Shown here: piece by piece, positions 17,284-26,602 of the stretch | How the letters are laid out: each line of letters opens with the position of its first letter | Numbering within the stretch: position 1 is the first letter of the stretch | Assembly: GCF_024398035.1 (NCBI RefSeq) | Contig: NZ_CP073748.1 | Location: 3,215,001-3,279,000 of the forward strand | Length of the DNA stretch: 64,000 bases | From: Kordiimonas sp. SCSIO 12603 | GTDB lineage: Bacteria > Pseudomonadota > Alphaproteobacteria > Sphingomonadales > Kordiimonadaceae | Direction: 5' to 3' | The notes under the pieces: model-generated | The model's database searches: none | What the model saw: the letters and a program-made list of their open reading frames with translations, nothing else | What the model was told of the DNA's origin: nothing | Made by a program: the position numbers and the translations under genes

Positions 17284-18820
17284 CTGGCAGAGGCAATATA
17301 TCATCAAAGATATGACTAACCTCAACTCCCTGCTTTGCCGCAGCCTGGTTCACACTGATACTATGACACATAAAACATCCCGCATCCGCCTGTTGTGGGC
17401 TTGATGCAAATACCTGATGGTAAGTTTCCATTGTAGCATTCGCCAAACCGAGCGAACCCTTCTGTGTAAATTTACCATTATCCCCAGAATTGTAGGTAGG
17501 AATATTACCGTGCTGGGTCCAAACGGCGCCAACGAGGAAATAATTTTTACGGGTATCACCTGAAGGCAACATGCTCATCACATCGTTATTTACCGAAATG
17601 ATCTGTGCATTATTGTCTGGATCCTGAATATACTTTTTACCAGCATCACTTGTTGCACTTCCCCAAGGATTCATACGCACCGTAAGGCTCGGGGAAATAA
17701 CACCATCCATGTAGGCAACTATATCACCTGGATTACAAGTTTGCTGTTTACATACTGGTAATTTATCACTTGGTCCTGAATACACTCTCGCAGTTTCAGC
17801 ATTCCACTGAATGCCTCTATCTGTTTTGCCAGAAAATTCCCAACCAGTAGAGTTCTGTGTCGGCAGATTAGTCGTTCCCCCAGTGTTATTGTTATAGGAA
17901 AACGCCGCATCAGGGGCATTACTGATATGTTCGTAAGTAGCCCAAACCATTTCAGGGTGATCTTGTACCGTACCAACAATATGCATACCGACAAGGGCAA
18001 GCTGCTTTGGCTCTGTTCCTGCCACAGGCCAAACCTTATTACCTCGGCGCTCATATCTTGGCACCTCGGCATTGATGACCAGATAATCCTTAGGATTAGA
18101 GACGGTTGTAACGTCAACCCACGATGTTTTCAATTCCATCGTAAGCGCATCAGCATCAGAAAGAGTTGTGCCCTGACTTTTCGCGAAATCTACCACCGCT
18201 TTCAGCTGATCAGGCGTATTCGGGAAATCATGGAATGTAATACTGCCCGATTTAACGCCCGTTAAATAATAGGCATAAACATCATTCACATGAATACCAT
18301 AATATACGATGGACCCGTTCTGCGAAATTAGCACACCGCCACCACCAGCTTGGCCGGTTTCGCCGATCACTTCATCCATTTTTGTAGAACGAACGGCATA
18401 GGCACCACCTTCAGTACCCGGTGTATTTGGAATAAGTTTACGAACGGTTTGACCACCCTGTTGCATCTCGGGTGACACGTCAAAGAACTCAACAGAATCG
18501 AAAACATAGTTTTCTCCCTCTGGGGAAGTGAGCCAAAGGAACATCTGTGCAGACCATTTATAAAAATCACAGATACTATTATCTATCGGAAAATCCACGC
18601 TATCCGCCGCGTTCGCTGGCGCACCAGGCGTTGTAGGCTGTTTCCCACCGAACCAACCATTAAATGTCTGCTGATCTACAGAACATTGTGATTTATCCAC
18701 ATTTTGCGGGAAATATGTTTCCCCTTCAACAGCTTGCACACCATCATCCGTTGGCACACACGCTATTAACAGCGCGCTTATGGCACCTGCGCTCAGAACG
18801 CTCGACAGAAATTTCGCCAT
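17276..18820 (-). CDS. Large predicted lipoprotein with one c-type haem motif, function unknown
   Basis: A 514-residue exported protein. The N-terminus has a lipobox (SALLIAC, Cys ~21). Close to the C-terminus is a single CXXCH motif (AGCFMCHS), the covalent haem c site. The middle contains motifs such as LVGMHIVGT, PEMVWATYEHI and LANATMETYHQ that resemble a poorly described family of secreted cytochrome c-like proteins. Four other cysteines (CSVD, SICDF, VCKQQTC) may form disulfides. The ATG at 18820 has GGGGT upstream. It is monocistronic, convergent with mutY. The fold and role are not known to me; haem binding is inferred from the motif. Confidence 0.7.
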   Translation of the reverse strand: MAKFLSSVLSAGAISALLIACVPTDDGVQAVEGETYFPQNVDKSQCSVDQQTFNGWFGGKQPTTPGAPANAADSVDFPIDNSICDFYKWSAQMFLWLTSPEGENYVFDSVEFFDVSPEMQQGGQTVRKLIPNTPGTEGGAYAVRSTKMDEVIGETGQAGGGGVLISQNGSIVYYGIHVNDVYAYYLTGVKSGSITFHDFPNTPDQLKAVVDFAKSQGTTLSDADALTMELKTSWVDVTTVSNPKDYLVINAEVPRYERRGNKVWPVAGTEPKQLALVGMHIVGTVQDHPEMVWATYEHISNAPDAAFSYNNNTGGTTNLPTQNSTGWEFSGKTDRGIQWNAETARVYSGPSDKLPVCKQQTCNPGDIVAYMDGVISPSLTVRMNPWGSATSDAGKKYIQDPDNNAQIISVNNDVMSMLPSGDTRKNYFLVGAVWTQHGNIPTYNSGDNGKFTQKGSLGLANATMETYHQVFASSPQQADAGCFMCHSISVNQAAAKQGVEVSHIFDDILPLPVK

Positions 18821-18922
18821 GATATCAACCCCTTTTCCTAACACGACAATATTATCGCATAGGTAATGTATCACTATTCCTATAGTTTATTTGTGACGCC
18901 CATCACGGGTATATTTCAGGCA

Positions 18923-18951
18923 TAAAAAAAGCGCCCCTATAAGGAGCGCTT
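18923..18951 (-). terminator. Rho-independent terminator of ccrM
   Basis: Minus-strand stem AGCGCTCCT / AGGGGCGCT (one mismatch) followed by a run of seven T residues, 25 bases after the ccrM stop. Confidence 0.85.
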
Positions 18952-18974
18952 AAGATATTCAATGTATTGGAATT

Positions 18975-20887
<1,913 letters not shown>

Positions 20888-20936
20888 ACCAACCTCTTTT
20901 CACTCTATCCTTCTTAGCCGGAAGAGCGGTCAGCGC

Positions 20937-20971
20937 AATAAAAAAGCGCCTCGCTTGGGAGAACGAGACGC
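20937..20971 (-). terminator. Terminator of the small unknown transcription unit
   Basis: Minus-strand stem GCGTCTCG / CGAGGCGC (one G-T pair) followed by TTTTTTATTG. It lies between the 47-residue ORF region and rnhB and ends any transcript coming from 21.4 kb. Confidence 0.75.
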
Positions 20972-21001
20972 TAGGGTTAGGGTAGTTAGTTTGGGAAAAA
21001 C

Positions 21002-21160
21002 AGAGCTTCTGGGAAAAGCTCTACAACTCTATACTAAAAGAGTATTTGGCCGGACCGCGTGCTGTCTTAGGGCTAATGTTCAGGGGTATTATTTAAACAT
21101 CACCGGGCCGGCCTAGCCGAAGGATTAAGTTCTTTCAGGGAACAAAGGAGCAAGTAATCC
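21002..21160 (-). other. Hairpin-rich untranslated segment, possible structured RNA
   Basis: Between the stop of the 47-residue ORF and its terminator no further gene is seen, but there are nested stems (plus coordinates): AGAGCTT/AAGCTCT (21002-21008 with 21016-21022), ATACT/AGTAT (21031-21045), GGCCGG/CCGGCC (21048-21053 with 21108-21113) enclosing ATGTT/AACAT, and GGATTA/TAATCC (21122-21127 with 21155-21160) enclosing GTTC/GAAC. It does not match 6S, SRP, RNase P or tmRNA elements that I know. Confidence 0.45.
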
Positions 21161-21174
21161 AACGGCCAAATTCT

Positions 21175-21318
21175 TTATGCCGCCAGGAGATTACCCCCGT
21201 TAGCACGCTGAGCGCGACGCATACGGCGGCCTACACGTGTAGATGCAATTGGCCTGAAAACATCGCTGTTTAGGGGAGCCTGGCGCTGGCCAGTTTTTTG
21301 CAAGATGCTTGTAAACAT
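21175..21318 (-). CDS. Small basic protein, 47 residues, unknown
   Basis: An ORF below the usual length cutoff, starting MFTSILQKTG and ending ANGGNLLAA. GAGGA sits eight to nine bases before the ATG, a candidate promoter lies about 110 bases upstream and a terminator about 200 bases downstream, so the unit is complete. The C-terminal half is strongly basic (RVGRRMRRAQR). I do not recognise the protein. The last nine residues resemble a tmRNA tag (starts AN, ends LAA), but no tRNA-like domain is present, so I do not call it tmRNA. Coding is inferred from the ribosome site and the context. Confidence 0.5.
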   Translation of the reverse strand: MFTSILQKTGQRQAPLNSDVFRPIASTRVGRRMRRAQRANGGNLLAA

Positions 21319-21430
21319 TTTTCTATCCTCGTTAGCGCCCTTATGGGCATTCTTAACTTTATTGCTTTGCTGTCGTGTAGCTTGCGTAGTTCTATTTTTT
21401 TCAGTGAACTATCGTTCTCGCTACACCCTT

Positions 21431-21459
21431 AATTTAGGTAAGTTTATCAAAAGGTTCAA
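21431..21459 (-). promoter_or_regulatory. Candidate promoter of the small unknown unit
   Basis: Minus-strand TTGAAC (21459-21454), 17-base spacer, TAAATT (21436-21431). The leader before the 47-residue ORF would be about 105 bases and contains the hairpin GCCC-ATAA-GGGC just before the ribosome site. Confidence 0.45.
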
Positions 21460-21514
21460 TAGCACCCATCTCATTTTCTGCACGCTTTACCGCAAACGAT
21501 GAAATAATTCTGAA

Positions 21515-21545
21515 AAAGAAAGGGCCCACATCGCTGTGAGCCCCA
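21515..21545 (-). terminator. Terminator after the first YdcH-like gene
   Basis: Minus-strand stem GGGCTCAC / GTGGGCCC (imperfect) followed by TTTCTTTTT, directly after the stop at 21550. Confidence 0.7.
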
Positions 21546-21549
21546 ATCT

Positions 21550-21789
21550 TCAATCACCTTTAAGCAGGCCGTATATCTCATCCTTGAGCAACATCCTGCG
21601 CTTTCTTAAATCCTCCTCATCAAGGCTTGAAAGATGGTCCTCCCCAATCTCGGCTCGGTGGATTTGGCGGTTAATGGTGTGATATTCTTCTGAGATACGG
21701 TGAAAATGAGCATCCGACACTTTCAGCTCATGAATACGGTCAACCAACTCTGGGAACTCTTCTCTCAACTCGTGTGGTGTATGGCTCAT
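21550..21789 (-). CDS. YdcH family protein (DUF465)
   Basis: A 79-residue protein, almost all charged helix: a first helix (LREEFPELVDRIHELKVSDAHF) and a second containing the family end motif EEDLRKRRMLLKDEIYGLL. YdcH/DUF465 proteins are small coiled-coil proteins of unknown role, frequent in alphaproteobacteria. A second, more divergent member lies about 120 bases upstream on the same strand. Family assignment is good; no function is assigned. Confidence 0.85.
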   Translation of the reverse strand: MSHTPHELREEFPELVDRIHELKVSDAHFHRISEEYHTINRQIHRAEIGEDHLSSLDEEDLRKRRMLLKDEIYGLLKGD

Positions 21790-21907
21790 ATACTGTTCTC
21801 CTTGCTTGCTGAAATCAGCTTTTCACAGCAAACAGAGGCAGCAATTGATAATCATCAAAAAATTGTATGTTCTATACAAAAAAGGGAATCCTAAACTTCC
21901 CTCACTA

Positions 21908-22129
21908 CTATGCAACTTCTACTATCTGACAAATTCGATTACGTAACCAAACGCGTTCCCGTTTCAGATCGACACTAGAAAACAAACATTCAGGATGCTC
22001 CAGCGTTTCGCCGATAGTTTCATATGCTTTAAGCAAACGTGTAATTTCATGGTTCGTAGAAGCAAGCTCTTCCAGCTTATGCTGTGCTCCAAAACACTCC
22101 TCTACAATATCCGATGGTATATGACTCAT
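21908..22129 (-). CDS. YdcH-like small protein (divergent DUF465)
   Basis: A 73-residue helical protein with the same layout as its neighbour: a first helix (VEECFGAQHKLEELASTNHEI), a connecting ETLEHPECLFSSVD, and the end motif DLKRERVWLRNRICQI in place of DLRKRRMLLKDEI. The start at 22129 has an ideal GGAGG five bases upstream; the longer frame begins with TTG inside the ribosome site. Likely a diverged duplicate of the YdcH gene at 21.6 kb. Role unknown. Confidence 0.75.
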   Translation of the reverse strand: MSHIPSDIVEECFGAQHKLEELASTNHEITRLLKAYETIGETLEHPECLFSSVDLKRERVWLRNRICQIVEVA

Positions 22130-22216
22130 AACTACCTCCAATTCGTGCAGCTATAAACATACCCTCCTGAAGAATACCCGCATTGACATTGATCAAACTA
22201 CTTTAGAGGCTTACCC

Positions 22217-23563
22217 CTAGCCTTCTATCAATTTATCCGCTGCTTCTTCGTCAATCTCTTCCACAGTTTTAAGTGCACGCATCATCATGTTCTTACGTGT
22301 CTCAAGCTTTTCGATATGCTTTTCCATAGCGCCAACATTCTTGCTCATTGCAGTGATCTGTTCACCATAACGGGTAAATTCTTTCTTCACTGCACCAAGT
22401 ACTTTCCAAACCTCTGCGGCTTGTTCTTGCATAACAGCCTGCTGGTATCCCATCCGGAAAGTACTCAAGAGAACTTGAAAATTCGTAGGCCCAGTTACTG
22501 TCACTGAGAAATCGCGCTGCAGGCTTTCAATCAGCCCTGGCGTACGTAGCACCTCAGCATAAAGCCCCTCTGTTGGCACGAAAAGAAGCGCCTCCGATGT
22601 TGTATGAGGCGGATTGATATATTTCTGTGAGATATCTTTAGCAAAACTTTTGATCCGGCGCACAAGTGCATCGCTCGCTGTACTCATCGCTTCTTTATCG
22701 CCAGCCTCTACCGCAAGCAGCAGGCGTTCATAATCTTCTGTCGGGAACTTTGCATCAACTGGCAAATAGCGTTCTTCACCACCCGGCATGCGGATACCAA
22801 ACTCCACACGTTTTGTGCCTGCCTTATGCCCACAATCATAGTTTGCGATATACTGATCAGCTGTAAGAAAATCATCGATCAACAGCTCAAGCTGCACTTC
22901 ACCAAAGGTACCGCGAGATTTCACGTTAGTAAGAACCCGCTTCAGGTCCCCTACTCCAGATGCAAGGTTTTGCATCTCACCAAGGCCCTTTTGCACAGCC
23001 TCCAAACGCTCAGACACAGTTTTAAAACTTTCCGATAAACGCTTTTCTAATGTGGACTGTAGTTTCTCATCCACGGTCTTCCGCATTTCATCCAATTTTT
23101 GGCTGTTTTCGTCCCGAAGCTCTTTCATTTTTTCATCAAGCTTATCGCGGAACTGCTGCTGTTGATTTGATTGGTCAGCTCCAAGCTTACGTACTGTTTC
23201 ATTCAGGTATTTAAGCGCTTCACCAATTTCATCTCTAAACTTGTTCTGCTCGGCGGTTTGATCAACCCCAATCTTACGCACTGTTTCCCCAAGTGCACCC
23301 ACAGATTTTGCTGTTTCTTCCCGGTTTGCTCTGAACTCATCCCGCATTGCAGTCTCGCGCTGCAACGCCTGCTGGGCCACATCTGTCACCCGCGCGCCAA
23401 TCTGGTGCAATAGCGCTTGTTCATCATCAGCGGCTACTTGGCTTTTCAAATCACCAATCTGTTTGAAAAGAAATATGACCAACAAAATAAGAAGTGCTAT
23501 GCCGCCAAGGGCAATCAAACCAATAAGGTCCACAGGCTTTTCCTCCAAGAGCAAGTTCACCAT
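22217..23563 (-). CDS. rmuC: RmuC domain protein (DNA recombination)
   Basis: A 448-residue protein: an N-terminal membrane helix (DLIGLIALGGIALLILLVIFLF), a long coiled coil with repeated ETVRKLG.DQ segments (residues ~45-190), and the RmuC domain, a predicted restriction-endonuclease-like fold (FGEVQLELLIDDFLTADQYI, LPVDAKFPTEDYERLL, FVPTEGLYAEVL). RmuC limits DNA inversion at short repeats in E. coli; its biochemistry is uncertain. I prefer the ATG at 23563 (MVNLLLEE), with AGGG upstream, to the start 18 codons earlier. Confidence 0.9.
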   Translation of the reverse strand: MVNLLLEEKPVDLIGLIALGGIALLILLVIFLFKQIGDLKSQVAADDEQALLHQIGARVTDVAQQALQRETAMRDEFRANREETAKSVGALGETVRKIGVDQTAEQNKFRDEIGEALKYLNETVRKLGADQSNQQQQFRDKLDEKMKELRDENSQKLDEMRKTVDEKLQSTLEKRLSESFKTVSERLEAVQKGLGEMQNLASGVGDLKRVLTNVKSRGTFGEVQLELLIDDFLTADQYIANYDCGHKAGTKRVEFGIRMPGGEERYLPVDAKFPTEDYERLLLAVEAGDKEAMSTASDALVRRIKSFAKDISQKYINPPHTTSEALLFVPTEGLYAEVLRTPGLIESLQRDFSVTVTGPTNFQVLLSTFRMGYQQAVMQEQAAEVWKVLGAVKKEFTRYGEQITAMSKNVGAMEKHIEKLETRKNMMMRALKTVEEIDEEAADKLIEG

Positions 23564-23707
23564 TAGCCCTACAGGAGGAAAAACACCCACGCAAGGCTTG
23601 ACGGCATATAGTTGCATATGATTGTCTCTCGCCTGCGGTGATGGCCTAAATTAATCTCCGTGAGACAGGTGTCTAATCGGCGGGCCAAAGCCACATAGGA
23701 GCTTAAA

Positions 23708-24583
23708 ATGATACCTCGTTTTGAGGCACGTGAGTTTTCCGGTATTACACCACAAATGCAGGAAGCTTATGAACGCGATGGCGTTCTGGTACTTGATAAC
23801 CTTATCAGCGGTGAAGACTGCGACCTTCTTAAAAAGCGTATGGAAGAAATGATCGATGGCTTCGATGTTGAAGCCCATACATCTGTTTTTTCTTCTAAGA
23901 ATAAAACCCATGACCAAGATGATTATTTTATCGAATCTGGCCATGAGACGCGTTTCTTTTTTGAAGAGGAGGCGTTCGGTGAAGATGGTAAGCTAACAAA
24001 ACCATTACCTCTCGCTATTAATAAGGTTGGGCATGCCATGCACGATCTGGATGATACGTTTGATACGTTCTCCAGAAGGAAAGCTTTTGAGCAAATCACC
24101 AAAGGTCTAGGGCATAAAAACCCACTCCTTCTGCAGACTATGTATATCTTCAAGCAACCCCATATTGGTGGCGAAGTTATCTGCCACCAGGATGCAACAT
24201 ACCTGCGCACCGAACCAGAAACCTGTATGGGCATTTGGGTTGCGCTTGAAGATGCAACAGAAGAAAATGGCTGTCTGTTCGGCATTCCAGGTGGTCATAA
24301 AACAAGTGGTCTAAAAATGGTGATGCGCCGCGACCTTGATGGTGACGGCACGGTAACAGAGACACTCGATGACACACCATTTGAAGAAGAGAAAAAGGTA
24401 CCGCTTGCAGCACCTAAAGGCACAGTACTGGTTTTCGGAGGTTTGTTCCCGCATATGTCATGCGCCAACCGTTCAGATAAATCCCGGCACGCCTTCACAC
24501 TACATGTAATTGATGGTGCTGCTAATTACCCGGCAGATAACTGGCTCAGACGACCTGACCACCTCCCACTTAAAGGATTTTAA
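23708..24583 (+). CDS. Phytanoyl-CoA dioxygenase (PhyH) family protein
   Basis: A 291-residue non-haem iron / 2-oxoglutarate oxygenase-like protein of the PHYHD1 branch. The iron triad is visible as CHQDATYL (His, Asp) near residue 160 and the distal His in GGLFPHMSC near residue 255, with Arg in DKSRHAFTLH to hold 2-oxoglutarate. The substrate is unknown. Its stop is separated by a single base from the next start, so it is translationally coupled to a ferredoxin-reductase-like flavoprotein. A terminator closes the pair. Confidence 0.88.
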   Translation: MIPRFEAREFSGITPQMQEAYERDGVLVLDNLISGEDCDLLKKRMEEMIDGFDVEAHTSVFSSKNKTHDQDDYFIESGHETRFFFEEEAFGEDGKLTKPLPLAINKVGHAMHDLDDTFDTFSRRKAFEQITKGLGHKNPLLLQTMYIFKQPHIGGEVICHQDATYLRTEPETCMGIWVALEDATEENGCLFGIPGGHKTSGLKMVMRRDLDGDGTVTETLDDTPFEEEKKVPLAAPKGTVLVFGGLFPHMSCANRSDKSRHAFTLHVIDGAANYPADNWLRRPDHLPLKGF

Positions 24584-24584
24584 T

Positions 24585-25814
24585 ATGACTCATATCGTTA
24601 TCATTGGTGGCGGCCATGCGGCTGCACAAGCCGTTACCTCGCTTAGGCAGAAGAAGTTTGACGGCGAGGTCACCTTGATAACGGATGAGGGTATGATCCC
24701 TTATCAGCGCCCACCGCTTTCAAAAATGTATCTATCTGGTGAGATAACAGTAGACCGCCTGCCTATTCTCCGGGATAGCGCATATGAAGGCATGGGTGTT
24801 GATGTGAAGCTCAACACAAGAGCTATACAAGTGGACAAAAAAGCTAAAACTGTTTCCCTCGATAGCGGGGAAACAGTGCCTTATGACAAATTGGTTTTGG
24901 CAACTGGCGGACGTGCACGAAAACTGACCTGCGAGGGCTCTGATCTGGCGGGTATTCATTATGTACGCACCATTGCGGATACGGATAAACTCAAACCTGA
25001 ATTTGAAGCAGCCCAGAACATACTGGTGATTGGGGGTGGATATATCGGCCTTGAAGCAGCGGCAGTTGCCCGCAAATTTGGCAAGACAGTAACAGTGCTG
25101 GAAGCTGAAGGCCGTATTCTTCAGCGCGTGGTTGCTCCTGAAGTTTCAGCTTTCTATACCCAGATACACACAGAAGAAGGCGCGCAAATTCTGACTAACC
25201 AAATGGTTACTTCTATTGAAGGTACAGATCGCGTTTCTGCCGTCCATACAAAAGATGGTAGCCGTTTTGAGTGTGATCTGATTATCGCGGGCATCGGCCT
25301 CATCGCAAATTCCGAAATTGCGGAGAAAGCAGGGCTTGAAACACATCCAGCAGGCATCTACATTAATGAATTTTGCCAAACATCTGATGAGGATATTTAT
25401 GCGGTTGGCGATGTAGCTTGGTTTGAACACCCAATCTATAAGCGTGAGATGCGCATTGAATCAGTTCAAAATGCAGTTGATCAGGCGAAAACTGCTATCC
25501 TCCATATCCTCGGCGAAGAAAAACCATATGCTGAACTACCTTGGTTCTGGTCGGATCAGTATGGGCTGAAACTACAGATCGCAGGGCTATCCGAAGGCTA
25601 TGATGACCTTATCACTCGCGGTGACACTTCCGAACGTTCAGCGGCCTTCTTCTATATGAAAGAAGATAAAATCATCGCAGTAGATTGTGTGGGGCGTATC
25701 GCTGAGTTCATGCAATCTAAGAAGCTAATTCCTGCTGGCATCGCAGTAGACCGTGCAGTGCTGGAAGATGACAGCAAACCTTTTAAAGAAATCGCCGCAG
25801 AACTGCTTGCGTAA
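24585..25814 (+). CDS. NAD(P)H-dependent FAD oxidoreductase, ferredoxin reductase type
   Basis: A 409-residue flavoprotein similar to rhodocoxin and putidaredoxin reductases. It has two dinucleotide folds: HIVIIGGGHAAAQAV at residues 2-16 for FAD and ILVIGGGYIGLEAA near residue 146 for NAD(P), plus the second FAD motif IYAVGDVAWF near 270. These enzymes pass electrons to a [2Fe-2S] ferredoxin serving a P450 or oxygenase; no ferredoxin gene is adjacent. The ATG at 24585 follows AAAGGA; the earlier in-frame ATG lies inside phyH. It is coupled to the PhyH-like gene. Confidence 0.9.
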   Translation: MTHIVIIGGGHAAAQAVTSLRQKKFDGEVTLITDEGMIPYQRPPLSKMYLSGEITVDRLPILRDSAYEGMGVDVKLNTRAIQVDKKAKTVSLDSGETVPYDKLVLATGGRARKLTCEGSDLAGIHYVRTIADTDKLKPEFEAAQNILVIGGGYIGLEAAAVARKFGKTVTVLEAEGRILQRVVAPEVSAFYTQIHTEEGAQILTNQMVTSIEGTDRVSAVHTKDGSRFECDLIIAGIGLIANSEIAEKAGLETHPAGIYINEFCQTSDEDIYAVGDVAWFEHPIYKREMRIESVQNAVDQAKTAILHILGEEKPYAELPWFWSDQYGLKLQIAGLSEGYDDLITRGDTSERSAAFFYMKEDKIIAVDCVGRIAEFMQSKKLIPAGIAVDRAVLEDDSKPFKEIAAELLA

Positions 25815-25823
25815 CACGTGAAT

Positions 25824-25855
25824 AAAAAAGGCGGCGCAAATGGCACCGCCTTTTC
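25824..25855. terminator. Bidirectional terminator
   Basis: Stem AAGGCGGCGC / GGCACCGCCTT (one mismatch) with an A-run on the left and TTTT on the right, between the convergent reductase and exported glutathione peroxidase genes. Confidence 0.8.
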
Positions 25856-25873
25856 CTGTCAACTATCTTAGAC

Positions 25874-26422
25874 TTACTCAGACAGTGTTTTCTCAACCGC
25901 ATCGATAAGCGTGTCAGAGTCTGGTGTTACATCACTTTTAAAGTAAGCAACCGGCTGACCTTCTGGAGAAATCAAATACTTATGGAAATTCCATTTCGGG
26001 CGGCTTTCATCACCCATTTTTGCCGCAAGCCAGTTGTATAATTCAGAATTCTTTTCCCCACCTTTAACAACCATTTTTTTGGTCATCGGGAAATCAACCT
26101 GAAAATTCACCTGACAGAATTTCTTAATATTGCCTTCATCACCAGGCTCCTGATCACCAAAATCGTTGGCCGGAACGCCGAGAACAACAAGTCCTTTATC
26201 TTTATAATCTGACCACAACTTCTGCAGGCCTTCATATTGTGGTGTATAACCGCAGAAAGATGCTGTGTTAACCAGAAGAACTGCTTTACCTTTATATTGG
26301 CTAAGCGGCATTTCTGTATAATCAATGGATTTAACTGTAAAATCATGCAGGGATTCTTTTTCACCCGCAAACGCACCAGCAGAGATAAACAACAATGCTA
26401 CTGCAAAAAGTTTCTGAAACAT
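25874..26422 (-). CDS. Exported glutathione peroxidase-like protein
   Basis: A 182-residue GPx-fold protein with a signal peptide (MFQKLFAVALLFISAGAFAG), so periplasmic, unlike the cytoplasmic copy at 5.1 kb. The peroxidatic Cys is kept (NTASFCGYTPQYEGL) and so is the Trp motif (KWNFHKYL). The Gln motif reads GVPANDFGDQEPG: the resolving-type Cys and the catalytic Gln of NQF are replaced by Ala and Asp. This variant is probably a distinct periplasmic subfamily that would need another reductant. The ATG at 26422 has AAGGAG upstream. Confidence 0.88.
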   Translation of the reverse strand: MFQKLFAVALLFISAGAFAGEKESLHDFTVKSIDYTEMPLSQYKGKAVLLVNTASFCGYTPQYEGLQKLWSDYKDKGLVVLGVPANDFGDQEPGDEGNIKKFCQVNFQVDFPMTKKMVVKGGEKNSELYNWLAAKMGDESRPKWNFHKYLISPEGQPVAYFKSDVTPDSDTLIDAVEKTLSE

Positions 26423-26602
26423 GCCCAAGCTCCTTAATTCAGTGATCACAAACTACGCCTGCCTTCTCAGTCTCGCAACCCGCCTTACAAAAACTTGATA
26501 ATTACCAAGCAGCTTGATTTCCGTTACGCCTGCACTACTTCTACTCACTAACCAATCATTTGGATGATAAAAGGCGCAGTTTCGCCGCAAAAGTAAGGAT
26601 AC

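Noticed and set aside
20939-21318. Two-piece (permuted) tmRNA of alphaproteobacteria, because the small ORF ends ANGGNLLAA
   Set aside because: No T-arm or acceptor-stem sequence of a tRNA-like domain could be found on either strand nearby, and the ORF has its own start and ribosome site.
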